64,000 bases of DNA from Desulfolutivibrio sulfoxidireducens (GTDB lineage: Bacteria; Desulfobacterota; Desulfovibrionia; Desulfovibrionales; Desulfovibrionaceae). Below are positions 8,558-16,665 of this stretch, one piece after another. Both the position numbers and the translations under genes were made by a program. Each line of letters starts with the position of its first letter. Position 1 is the first letter of the stretch. The notes beneath the pieces are model-generated. The model saw nothing but the letters and a program-made list of their open reading frames with translations, had not been told where the DNA came from and made no database searches. The DNA lies in contig NZ_CP045508.1 in the NCBI RefSeq assembly GCF_013376475.1, forward strand, positions 2,764,001 to 2,828,000, written 5' to 3'.

Positions 8558-8853
8558 CCAGGGAGGGGGAACCCTTTTGAAAAAGGGTTCCCCCTCCCTG
8601 GACCCACCCCTTCCGAAAACTTCAACGGTTTCTCTCCGTACCCAGCCCGTATCACACTTTTGATTCCCGTTTCCATACCTCGCGGCAATCGAGAAAAAAA
8701 TCCCATGCCATACACCTTCCGCCATATCCCCCATACAGTCGTCGCCTGGCGACGACTGTCGGCCCCCGACGCGAAACCGCCGAGGGGGTCCGGGGGGAAT
8801 CATTCCCCCCGGGCGGGGGTGGGGCGCGGGGAGGGGGCGACGCCCCCTCCCCG
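8558..8853 (-). repeat. Two-hairpin intergenic repeat, copy 1
   Basis: Fills the 329-bp gap between the RNB gene and the Rad50 C-half gene; no gene is seen in it. Hairpin A (8558-8601) has 21-bp perfect arms around a GA loop. Hairpin B (8827-8853) has arms CGGGGAGGGGGCG around one A, and between them a 9-bp GGGGGGAAT palindrome (8792-8810). Hairpin B starts 6 nt after the upstream stop codon; hairpin A ends 28 nt before the next ATG. The same architecture recurs at 10965-11150. Confidence 0.75.
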
Positions 8854-8859
8854 CCTCTC

Positions 8860-10926
8860 TCATGCCTCGTCCGTTTCCGTGGCCTCCAGGACCCGCAGTT
8901 CGTTGGTCAGCGGGTCCACCTTGCCCAGGCGCAGGGCGAAGGGTTGTCCGGGACGAATCTTCTCCCCGAGTTGTTCCCGGTTCGCCCGGACGTACACCTG
9001 GATATCGGGCAGGGCCAGGGTCACGAACGGGCCTCCGGATTCGACCACGATGCCGGTCCAGGTTTTTGAGCGGCAGTTCTGCCTGATGTGCAAAAGCTTC
9101 CAGTAACGCGGCCGAAAGCGCTGGATGCGCCCGGCCGCCTCGGTGCGGGAATTGATTTCCGGAAGCCGCTGTTCGAGTTCGGCCCGGGTCCATTTGGGGC
9201 TGCCGGTTTCAAGGACCTGGCGCAACTGGGCCAGGTTGACCAGATCCACGTAGCGGCGAAGCGGCGAGGTGACTGTGGCGTAGGCCTTGACCCCGATGGC
9301 CGCATGCGGCCGGGGCGCGATCTCCAGGCTGGTGGGCGGCAGGTGCTTGACCACGTGGTGGATGTCCTCGGGCCGGGACCAGACCCCGGCCAACTCCTTG
9401 GACAAGACCGCGTCCTGGGTGCGAAAATACAGGGGAAAGCCACCGGCCACGGCGAAACCCGCGGCCGAGGCGTTGGCCAGGATCATCAGCTCGCTGACCA
9501 GAAGCTGGGCGCGGGGATATTGTCCGGACGGCGCGAGGTCCACAAGCGGTTCGTCGGCCGGTCCGGAAAGAACCACGTCCGGCTCGACCCGCTCGATGAT
9601 CGCGGCCCCGGCGGCCACGCGGCGGGCGCGCAACAGTTCGGCCAGGGCGAAGCCCGAGGCGAGGCTTTGTCCCGGCTCCGGCCCGGCCAGTTCCGCCTCC
9701 ACATCGGCATAGGTCCGGTTGGCGGCCACCGTCACCCACGCACAGCGCATCTCGAAACGTCGGGTCGCTCCCCCGGCGTCGATGTCCCACTCCATGATCA
9801 GGGCCGGACGGGGCTTCTTCTCCACCAGGGAAAAAACGTCCGCGGCGAACGCCTCGGGCATCATGTGGCTCGTGCCCTCGGGCAGATACACGCTGCTGGC
9901 CCGGCGCATGACCGCCCGGTCCAGCGGCGCGTCGAACCGCCAGGCCGAGGACGGGTCGGCCAGGGCCAGACGGACCAGGAATCCGCCGTCCGAAAGAGGC
10001 TGCACATGGCAGGCGTCGTCGATGTCCCGGGTCGTGGGCGAATCCACGCTCACGAACGGCGTCGCATCCGGCTCGCAAGCAAGCCCCGCGCTCGCCTCCC
10101 GAATCTCCCCGATCTCCCCGGCATGCCTCCCGGCCCAGCCATCCCCGGGCTCGTAGCCGGCCTGATCCAGCAGATAATTGTGGTGCGGCGGCACCACCCC
10201 CCACTGTTCGGCCAAGACCAGGGGCAAAAAAGGATGTTCGGGCAGGCCCTTGCGTAGCGTGCCCCACAGGACCGCCAACTCCGAATTCTCCGGATCGGCC
10301 ACCAAACCAAGAAGCAGTTCCCGAAGCTTCACCGCCGCCTCGGGATCGAGCCTGGCCGCCAGCCTGGCCGTGTCGCGTTTCTCCCCCGAGGCCCACGCCG
10401 TCCACAGCTCCTTGAAGAACCCCTGCCCGGCCGTGACCACCTTCTCCCGCTCCAGGGCCAGGGCCTGCTCCGTCAACCGCCGCTCCACCACCTCCGCCGG
10501 AAACACCTCGAATTTGGGCGGATGGAACTTGAAATGCGTCTTGCACGCCAAAAGCGCCCGCCCGAGCCCCGCAACCTGATCCGTGTCCGGCCTCTCCCAT
10601 AAAAGCCCGGCAAACCACGCCACGGACTCGTCGCGCACCTCGCCCTGGGCAAGTTCCCATATCTCCATGGCGTCTACTTCGGAAGACACCCTGGCCCGCC
10701 TGGCCTCGCACGTGCAAAGCCGCTCCAGCATCCCTTCCCGATCCCGCACCGTGTCGTCACACGGCCCGACCCAGGGCAAGATCCGCGCCGCCGGCAGCTT
10801 CATCTCCCGTTTGTTGATGGTGTACAGCCGAAGCTTCCCCCCCGACTCCTCCACAACCCAGGCAAGCTGCGGCTCGTTGCCCTGCAAAAACTCCACAATA
10901 CAACCCGGCCCGGGATACTGTCGCAT
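8860..10926 (-). CDS. RNB-domain (RNase II/R family) exoribonuclease
   Basis: 688 residues. The RNB catalytic motif is complete: D295, D301, D303 and D304 (VSVDSPTTRDIDDA) have exactly the spacing of E. coli RNase II D201/D207/D209/D210. The family degrades RNA 3'->5' with Mg2+. The C-terminus (about 600-688) looks like an S1/OB RNA-binding domain. The N-terminal 250 residues lack an obvious cold-shock domain and do not match RNase R. Start ATG 10926 has AAGGA 7 nt upstream; the longer open frame upstream is repeat-derived. It lies between the two halves of a split Rad50-like ATPase, an unusual place for an RNase gene. Confidence 0.85.
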   Translation of the reverse strand: MRQYPGPGCIVEFLQGNEPQLAWVVEESGGKLRLYTINKREMKLPAARILPWVGPCDDTVRDREGMLERLCTCEARRARVSSEVDAMEIWELAQGEVRDESVAWFAGLLWERPDTDQVAGLGRALLACKTHFKFHPPKFEVFPAEVVERRLTEQALALEREKVVTAGQGFFKELWTAWASGEKRDTARLAARLDPEAAVKLRELLLGLVADPENSELAVLWGTLRKGLPEHPFLPLVLAEQWGVVPPHHNYLLDQAGYEPGDGWAGRHAGEIGEIREASAGLACEPDATPFVSVDSPTTRDIDDACHVQPLSDGGFLVRLALADPSSAWRFDAPLDRAVMRRASSVYLPEGTSHMMPEAFAADVFSLVEKKPRPALIMEWDIDAGGATRRFEMRCAWVTVAANRTYADVEAELAGPEPGQSLASGFALAELLRARRVAAGAAIIERVEPDVVLSGPADEPLVDLAPSGQYPRAQLLVSELMILANASAAGFAVAGGFPLYFRTQDAVLSKELAGVWSRPEDIHHVVKHLPPTSLEIAPRPHAAIGVKAYATVTSPLRRYVDLVNLAQLRQVLETGSPKWTRAELEQRLPEINSRTEAAGRIQRFRPRYWKLLHIRQNCRSKTWTGIVVESGGPFVTLALPDIQVYVRANREQLGEKIRPGQPFALRLGKVDPLTNELRVLEATETDEA

Positions 10927-10964
10927 GAATCGTCCTTTTTGAGTGAGGCGGTTTGAAGAGAACC

Positions 10965-11150
10965 CGGGAGGGGGCACCCTTTTGAAAAAGGGTGCCCCCT
11001 CCCGAACCCTCCCCCTCCGAAAACTTTTGGCGGCTTCGCCCCGCCTGCGGGACACCGCGGGCTCTGACGCAAAGCCGTCGAGGGGGTCCGGGGGAAATCA
11101 TTCCCCCCGGTGGGGGTGGGGTCCGGGGAGGGGGCGTCGCCCCCTCCCCG
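10965..11150 (-). repeat. Two-hairpin intergenic repeat, copy 2
   Basis: Second copy of the element at 8558-8853, in the same orientation. Hairpin A is 10965-11004 (19-bp arms, GA loop). Hairpin B is 11124-11150, with arms identical to copy 1 (CGGGGAGGGGGCG) around a T. The shared flank TCCGAAAACTT follows hairpin A in both copies, with small differences. The spacer between A and B is shorter here (about 120 against 225 bp). Confidence 0.75.
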
Positions 11151-11154
11151 TCCG

Positions 11155-11466
11155 TCACTCGCCGAACTCCCGGTCGATGGCGTCCAGGTCCTGGCGGACG
11201 GTTCGGATATGCTCGCGGTAGTCGGCAACGAGGGCGGCGTTTTCCCGGCGTTTGGCGTCGAGGAGTCCGGCGAGTTCGTCGGGGTTGGCGGTACCGTATT
11301 CGGCCAGGGCCTTTTTCTCCAATTCATCGAGCTGGGCGGCCAGGTGGGCGAGGTCCTGCTCGGCGCGGACTTTTTCGTCCCGCAACCGGTCATATTCGGC
11401 CTTGAGACCGGCGAGTTCCTTTTCCAGACTGGCGTCCAGAGCGGGGTTATTCGGGGTTTTGGGCAT
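11155..11466 (-). CDS. Small coiled-coil protein of the split Rad50 locus
   Basis: 103 residues, almost entirely charged heptad-like coiled coil (LEKELAGLKAEYDRLRDEK; LAALV and ELEKK runs). It has no signal peptide, membrane segment or catalytic motif. Its ATG lies inside the last 20 bp of the Mre11-like gene, so it is translationally coupled to it. A DELAGLLDAKRREN segment (about 63-76) resembles the first residues of the separate Rad50 C-terminal half (DDLAGLLDARRELE). It may supply part of the missing return arm of the coiled coil. This is inferred from composition and position only. Confidence 0.7.
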   Translation of the reverse strand: MPKTPNNPALDASLEKELAGLKAEYDRLRDEKVRAEQDLAHLAAQLDELEKKALAEYGTANPDELAGLLDAKRRENAALVADYREHIRTVRQDLDAIDREFGE

Positions 11467-12400
11467 GGGTGACCTCGCGATAGAGTTCCCAGATGAGGTT
11501 CGTTTCGGGATTTTCGGGATTAAGGTTGGCCTGAAGAAATTCCTTAAGCCCGGCGCCTTCGGCCGTGCGGCGCATGGCCAGTCGTTCGAGTCCCTGGAGG
11601 AAGCGGGATTCGGTCTGGGGGATATCGTTTTGTTCCGGAGGGAAGTCGGTATCGGGGAAGACCTGGTTGAAGGGCAGATGCGGCAGGGGCCATTTTTCCA
11701 GTTCGGCGCAACCGGGTCGCCAGATGGAGACGGCGGGAACGCGTTCCATGGAACGGCGGGTAAAGGACAGCCGGGTGATGTTGCCGGGGTTGGCCCAGGT
11801 GGTGGTTTTGGCGGTGACGCTGGGTTGGGGCCGGTGGATGTGGCCGTTTATGACCCAATCGACCCCGGGGATGGCCCGGATATGCTGAAAGCGGTCCTTG
11901 AAGTCGGGAAAGCTGATGTTGTGGTGGGTCAGCCAGACGGTTTGCGTTCCCGGGGCGCGGTCGAAGGACAGGGGGATGGGCGTGGCGTCGGGGGACGCGC
12001 CGAGCACTGCCTGTCCGGTCGGGGTCTCGATGCGCAGGAAGGGACCGGGGGTATCCAGAAGCTCCACGACCCCGGCGGCGTGAAGCACGGCCAGGGAGGT
12101 GTCGGAGGTAAACCGGGCCTGGTATTTGTCGTGGTTGCCGACCAGGGTGTAGGGCTTGTGGGGCCTGAAGAGGTCGATCAGGCGCACCAGGAGGGTATTT
12201 GGGTTCTCGCGCGGCCAGTGAAAAAGGTCGCCGAGAATGACCGGCAGCAGGTCGTTTTCGGCGGCCATGTTCAGGGCCACGGACAGTTTGTCCAGGACCT
12301 GATCGGTATAGCCCTCGAGGCGATGGCCTGGAGGGGTGGCGGCCACGTGGGGATCGGGAATGATGAGCAGTCCGGAGGTGGTGCGGCGCGGCAGTTCCAT
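11447..12400 (-). CDS. Mre11/SbcD-like metallophosphoesterase
   Basis: 317 residues of the calcineurin-like phosphoesterase fold with the metal-binding motifs in order: D16-x-H18 (DPH), GD58 (ILGDLFHW), GNHD (88-91), H159/H160 (LTHHN) and GHIH (186-189). In Mre11/SbcD this fold is a Mn2+-dependent nuclease that works with a Rad50/SbcC ATPase. It starts 15 bp after the Rad50 N-terminal-half gene and overlaps the coiled-coil gene by 20 bp. It is shorter than typical SbcD (about 400 aa) and lacks a clear capping domain. DNA nuclease activity is likely from context but not proven. Confidence 0.82.
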   Translation of the reverse strand: MELPRRTTSGLLIIPDPHVAATPPGHRLEGYTDQVLDKLSVALNMAAENDLLPVILGDLFHWPRENPNTLLVRLIDLFRPHKPYTLVGNHDKYQARFTSDTSLAVLHAAGVVELLDTPGPFLRIETPTGQAVLGASPDATPIPLSFDRAPGTQTVWLTHHNISFPDFKDRFQHIRAIPGVDWVINGHIHRPQPSVTAKTTTWANPGNITRLSFTRRSMERVPAVSIWRPGCAELEKWPLPHLPFNQVFPDTDFPPEQNDIPQTESRFLQGLERLAMRRTAEGAGLKEFLQANLNPENPETNLIWELYREVTHAQNPE

Positions 12401-12415
12401 AGGCGGTCCTGGCGA

Positions 12416-13756
12416 TCAGGAGGCGCGGCCGGCGACGGCCAGAAAGGTTTCGGAACGCAGGTCGTTGCCGCACAGGGGGCAGACGCCGATCTGGTCCAGG
12501 CGTTTCTCGATGTCCGCATGCAGGCGGTCGAGCCGGGCGGTCCTGGCGCCCAGGGCGGATACGGCCTCGGCCAGGCGCGCGCGCAACCGGGACAGTTCGG
12601 ACACGAGGTCGAAAAGCGGCCCGGCATCGGACAGGGCCGGCGGCGGCGAAAGGCCTTCACCGGCGGCAAGTTTTTTTTCCAGGCCCGCCTTCCGGACAGC
12701 CAGGGTCTGACGCCTGGCCAGGTGATCGGCCAGGGCGGCGACATCGAAGGTCGCGGGGGGCATGGCGAGACTGGAAAGGCCATGGGCCTTGCGCCGGGCG
12801 CGGTCCAGGGCGGCGGACGTGCGCCGGAGGGTATCGGTCGTCCGGGCCAGGGACGCGGCGTCGGCCAGGACCTTGGGAGCGGACAGCGGGGCCAGGGCCG
12901 TGACCTTGCCGACGGCCATTTTTTGAGCCGCGCGTAGGGAAACGAGCCTGGCTCCGGCGCGTTCCAGTTCGGCCACCGGGGCCAGGACCGGGGCCGGGCG
13001 CAGACCGGCGAGAACGGCCTGACGGCCGCCAAGCGCGGCGGCGCGGCGGGAGACGGCCTCGCGCGCGGCAAGGGCCTGTTCCAGGGCCGGAATCTCCCGG
13101 GCCAGACCCGTGAGGACGCGTTCCATGCCCCGGCCGGTCTCCAGGGCGTATTCGAGGTCCGGCAGCCGGGCCAGGCGGTCCAGATCGCGTCTGGCGGCGG
13201 CGGTCTCCGCCTCCAGGCGGCGTTTTTCCTGCTTGGCCTTGCGCACCTTGTCGGTGAGCAGGTTCTGCATGGCGATAAGGTGGGCGCTTTCGGTGGAGGC
13301 GGCGAAAAACGAGGCCATGACCGAACCGGGCTTGCCCAAAAGAAAGACGGGTTCGCGCTGGTTGCCCAGGTGCACGTCGATGTCCTCGCCGCTTTCCACA
13401 TGGACGGCATTGAGCCTTAAGGCGGCCAGGACATCCTCGGGCGGGGTGCGGCCGAATTTGGCGTAGGTGACGGGTTCGGCCGCGCCCGGGGGGGTGAGCT
13501 CGTAGATGGCGGACTTGGACTTTCTGACCCAGGCGACGCGGGTCCCGTCGTCGAGCAAGACCTCGACCCGGGCCTCGCCGGCCCCGTGGCGGATGACGTG
13601 TTTGGGCGCGGGGTTTTCGGCCAGACAGCGCAGGGCCTCGACCACGGCGGATTTTCCGGAATTGTTGGGTCCGGTAAGGGCATTTAAGCCCGTGGCGAAC
13701 TCGAAGACGCTTTCGCCGTGGGCCATGAAGTTTACAAGGGTCAGTTTCACGATCAT
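12416..13756 (-). CDS. Rad50/SbcC-like ATPase, stand-alone N-terminal half ending at the zinc hook
   Basis: 446 residues. The typical Rad50 opening (MIVKLTLVNFMAHG) carries Walker A GPNNSGKS (29-36). An N-terminal lobe runs to about 150, then a long Ala/Leu/Arg-rich coiled coil to about 420, then a zinc-hook CPLC (426-429) only 17 residues before the stop. The returning coil, signature and Walker B are absent; the missing ATPase lobe is the separate gene at 7847-8530. The stop codon is followed after 15 bp by the Mre11-like gene. ATG 13756 fits the family; its ribosome-binding site is weak. No sequence remnant of a C-terminal half lies directly downstream, so this is not a simple recent frameshift. 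Confidence 0.8.
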   Translation of the reverse strand: MIVKLTLVNFMAHGESVFEFATGLNALTGPNNSGKSAVVEALRCLAENPAPKHVIRHGAGEARVEVLLDDGTRVAWVRKSKSAIYELTPPGAAEPVTYAKFGRTPPEDVLAALRLNAVHVESGEDIDVHLGNQREPVFLLGKPGSVMASFFAASTESAHLIAMQNLLTDKVRKAKQEKRRLEAETAAARRDLDRLARLPDLEYALETGRGMERVLTGLAREIPALEQALAAREAVSRRAAALGGRQAVLAGLRPAPVLAPVAELERAGARLVSLRAAQKMAVGKVTALAPLSAPKVLADAASLARTTDTLRRTSAALDRARRKAHGLSSLAMPPATFDVAALADHLARRQTLAVRKAGLEKKLAAGEGLSPPPALSDAGPLFDLVSELSRLRARLAEAVSALGARTARLDRLHADIEKRLDQIGVCPLCGNDLRSETFLAVAGRAS

Positions 13757-13919
13757 GGGAAGGCAGTCAAACCAGATGCCGGACAAACAATCAAGCGTGT
13801 TTTTTTGCCTCGCCGGGGCTTCCCGCGTCTGCGAGGACGGAAGGCCTCCCAACCCGAACCCGCCCTCTGGGAAAGGCCTTCGCGATGTTATGTTGCCCGA
13901 CGCAAAGAAACGGACGCGG

Positions 13920-15068
13920 CTATTTCGGCCCCTTGACAGGCAGGCGCACGAAAAAGGTTGTTCCCTGTTCCCGCGAGGTCTCGAAACCGACCTCGCCGCC
14001 CAGGTAGCGTTCGGTCAGAAGCTTGATGGAATAGGTCCCAAGGCCCCGTCCCGCGCCCTTGGTGGAAAAGGACCGGTCGAAAAGGTGAAGCTGGATGTTG
14101 CGGGGAATAAACCCGGCGTTGTGGACCTGAAAACACAGGACATCGTCGGCGGCTGTCGCGCCGAGGGTCACCAGGCCTTCCGGTTTCGTGGCCTCCAGGG
14201 CGTTTTTGACCATGTTGCCGAGCACCCTTTTGAGCAGGGTGTAGTCGCTACGAAACTCCAGCGAGACCGCGGAAAGGTCGACCTCCAGATTCTTGCCCTT
14301 GGCCTCCTCCGCATTGCGGAAGGTGCGCTGCAGAATCTCCAGGATCTCCGTGGAATTGAGCTCGATGACATTGATCTCCAGTTCGTTGCTCTCGGCGGCC
14401 AGGAGCTGCTTCTGGCTGATGATCTCCTCGGCCAGGGAACTCACTGCCCCATGAACCAGCTCGGCGTCCTCCCGAAGCGGCGCGGGGGCCTCCTGCGTGA
14501 AAAACTCCATAAGCCCCTTGATCCCGCCAAGGGTGTTTAAAATATCGTGAAAAAAGATGCGCTCCAGGATGCGGCGACGCTTCTCATGGCTGACGTCGGT
14601 GATGGAAAAGACCACGAACCGTTCACCCGCCACCTCGATCGGGGCCGAACATACCTGGAGGTCCATGGACTCCAGGCCGGCTGTCTCCCGGCGCCGGTTG
14701 ATGTTACATTCCATGACGTTCCATTCGCCCCGAATTCCTTTGAGGACCGAACCGACCGCGCCGCATTCCACGCAAAACTCCGTGGTGCCGCAGCCCCCCG
14801 GGGTCAGGTCCGAATGGATGCAGTCAAAGGCCTCGCCGGGTCTTTTCCCTATCATCTCCAGCACCTCGGAGGCCCCCACGACTTGCAGGAACATCCTGTT
14901 GCCAAAGACCACCTGGCGGTTGCCGTTCAGGACCATGACGATAATGGGGATGGCGTCGAGGAGCGCGGGAATCTGCTGGCTGACGATGATCCCGTGCTGG
15001 CGTCGAAGTTCCTCGGTGGTGCTTCTTTCAGCCGGGGCGAAACGGGTTTCGAGGGCGGTTTGCGTCAT
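13920..15068 (-). CDS. PAS-domain sensor histidine kinase with Cys cluster
   Basis: 382 residues, soluble (no membrane segment). A PAS domain (about 30-160) holds four Cys in a CIHSD...GCGTTEFCVEC pattern (C83, C93, C99, C102). A phosphoacceptor region with H174 (FFHDILNTL) follows, then a HATPase_c domain with N-box NMVKNALEA, G1 VHNAG and G2 GRGLGTYS. It autophosphorylates and would pass phosphate to a response regulator not encoded nearby. ATG 15068 is preceded by AAAGGGA. The Cys set could hold a metal or sense redox; that is inference. Confidence 0.85.
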   Translation of the reverse strand: MTQTALETRFAPAERSTTEELRRQHGIIVSQQIPALLDAIPIIVMVLNGNRQVVFGNRMFLQVVGASEVLEMIGKRPGEAFDCIHSDLTPGGCGTTEFCVECGAVGSVLKGIRGEWNVMECNINRRRETAGLESMDLQVCSAPIEVAGERFVVFSITDVSHEKRRRILERIFFHDILNTLGGIKGLMEFFTQEAPAPLREDAELVHGAVSSLAEEIISQKQLLAAESNELEINVIELNSTEILEILQRTFRNAEEAKGKNLEVDLSAVSLEFRSDYTLLKRVLGNMVKNALEATKPEGLVTLGATAADDVLCFQVHNAGFIPRNIQLHLFDRSFSTKGAGRGLGTYSIKLLTERYLGGEVGFETSREQGTTFFVRLPVKGPK

Positions 15069-15207
15069 GGCGATCCCTTTGAGACCGGTGCGGCGGCAAC
15101 GCGATGCGGCATGGTAAAAGATGGCGGACACGCGACTGTCGAGATACCCCTCTACCGCATTAACTCTACTCTTCTCCCTGGAAAAGTCCAGTCGCCGACG
15201 CCAGGCC

Positions 15208-15966
15208 TCACCTGGCCAGGACCACCACGTCCACCCGGGCCGCACCGGCGTCCAGGAGGGCCTGGGAGGCGGCGTCCATCGTGGCCCCGGTGGTCATGAC
15301 GTCGTCGGCCAGAAGCGCGACCCGGCCGGACACCCGGGCCGGATCGGCCAAAAACGCGCCCTGGATGTTCTCCCGCCGCTCCCGCCCGGACAGGGTGCTT
15401 TGGGGACGGGTGTCGCGAACCCGGACCAGTGCCCGGGCATCGATGGGCCGGCCGATGGTCCGGGACACGCCCCGGGCCAGTTCCAGGCTTTGGTTGAAGC
15501 CCCTCCAGGCGAGCCGCGCCGGATGGAGGGGGATGGGCACGATCACGTCCGCCGTGGCCGGGCCCCGCGCGGCCCGGGTGAGGGCCCCGGTGAGAAGTTC
15601 GCGCAGCACCCCGGCATGTTCCGGTTGCTTCCCGAATTTGAAGGACAGAATCATGTCCCGCAAGAGTCCCTGGTACGGGGCGTGAAAGGCCAGCGTCGCG
15701 AAAGGCCGAGGCCGGCTTTCGCAGGATGGGCACAGGGCGGGTTCGGCGTGAGGGTCCGGGCCGATGGCCCCGCAGCCTGGGCAGAAGCCGCCGCGCCTGG
15801 GGGCCAGGGCCTCGGCGCAGGCGGCGCACAGAAGGGCCAGGGGCCAGTCGGACGGGGAGGCGCCACGTCTTTTCGGGCAACGCGGGACCAGCCCGCCGCA
15901 GACGCGGCAACGCCTTTGAAAAAGATCACGCCCCGCGGCGGCAAAAAGGCCCGAAAAAAAAGCCAT
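15208..15966 (-). CDS. ComF family phosphoribosyltransferase-like protein
   Basis: 252 residues. N-terminal zinc-finger-like Cys pairs (CRVCGG; CAAC; CPGCG; CPSC) are followed by a type I phosphoribosyltransferase domain with the PRPP loop LLADDVMTTGATM (about 215-227). ComF is linked to DNA uptake in naturally competent bacteria, but most homologues are uncharacterised. It stands alone between a sensor kinase and a flavoprotein. Confidence 0.88.
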   Translation of the reverse strand: MAFFSGLFAAAGRDLFQRRCRVCGGLVPRCPKRRGASPSDWPLALLCAACAEALAPRRGGFCPGCGAIGPDPHAEPALCPSCESRPRPFATLAFHAPYQGLLRDMILSFKFGKQPEHAGVLRELLTGALTRAARGPATADVIVPIPLHPARLAWRGFNQSLELARGVSRTIGRPIDARALVRVRDTRPQSTLSGRERRENIQGAFLADPARVSGRVALLADDVMTTGATMDAASQALLDAGAARVDVVVLAR

Positions 15967-15981
15967 TCCCCGTCCCCCGGG

Positions 15982-16665
15982 TCAGCCGCCGGTCGCTCCG
16001 GGGGCCGAAATCGCCCGCCACAACTCCCCGCCCCGCCAGGCCAGCCTGGCCCCGAGCGCGGCGTCGGCGGCCAGGTCGCCCGGCTTGTCGTAGCCGCGCA
16101 AGAGGGTGGGCTCGGCCAGTTCAAGGCCCATGTACTCGAAAAAATATTTCAGGCTCAAAAGCGCGCCGTCAAAAAGCCTGGCCCCTTTTTTCCGGCCGGA
16201 CACCAACAGCGTATGCGCCTGAGGGCGCGGCGTCCGGGGCTCCTCCGGGTCCGCCTTTCTTCCCGATCCGCCCGCCACGGCGCGTCGCGCATGGAAGAAT
16301 CGCTGCCCACGGTCGATAAAGGCCTTGAACCCGGCCGGGACGTGATAAAAAAAGATTGGTGAGGCCACGACCACGGCCGAGGCCGACAGCATGGCCGAAA
16401 AAAGCGTCTCGGCGTCGTCTTTTTCCGCCAACACGCACCGATGCCCGGGGCCCTCGGCGCAGGCGTCGCACCCCAGGCAGGGCAACACGCAGTACTCGCG
16501 TAAAAAAATGGTCCGGCACTCCCCCCCGACGGCCATGACCCCCCGGGCCACGGCCTGTCCGGCCATGTCGCTGTTGCCCCCGGCCCGGGGGCTGCAACAC
16601 AGGACCACGACCGGGGCGGCCGCCCCGGCGTATCCGGCCCCTTCCCCGTGCGACGGCATATTCAT
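15982..16665 (-). CDS. Iron-sulfur flavoprotein-like NAD(P)H-dependent FMN reductase
   Basis: 227 residues of the flavodoxin-like NADPH-dependent FMN reductase family. The N-terminal CSPRAGGNSD loop binds FMN phosphate, and SPIFFYHVPAGFKAFIDR is the typical following segment. A CLGCDAC...C cluster (about 63-77) resembles the compact Cys motif of archaeal/deltaproteobacterial iron-sulfur flavoproteins, so a [4Fe-4S] cluster is possible. Its ATG overlaps the stop of the upstream hydrolase gene (ATGA), so the pair is co-translated. Substrate unknown. Confidence 0.8.
   Translation of the reverse strand: MNMPSHGEGAGYAGAAAPVVVLCCSPRAGGNSDMAGQAVARGVMAVGGECRTIFLREYCVLPCLGCDACAEGPGHRCVLAEKDDAETLFSAMLSASAVVVASPIFFYHVPAGFKAFIDRGQRFFHARRAVAGGSGRKADPEEPRTPRPQAHTLLVSGRKKGARLFDGALLSLKYFFEYMGLELAEPTLLRGYDKPGDLAADAALGARLAWRGGELWRAISAPGATGG

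Noticed and set aside
12416-12430. Rad50 split as a simple recent frameshift
   Set aside because: The missing half is not directly downstream in any frame but in a separate gene 3.9 kb away, with its own start and ribosome-binding site.
15152-15910. Second minus-strand frame over the ComF gene
   Set aside because: A frame-shifted shadow; the real frame has Cys pairs and a PRPP loop.
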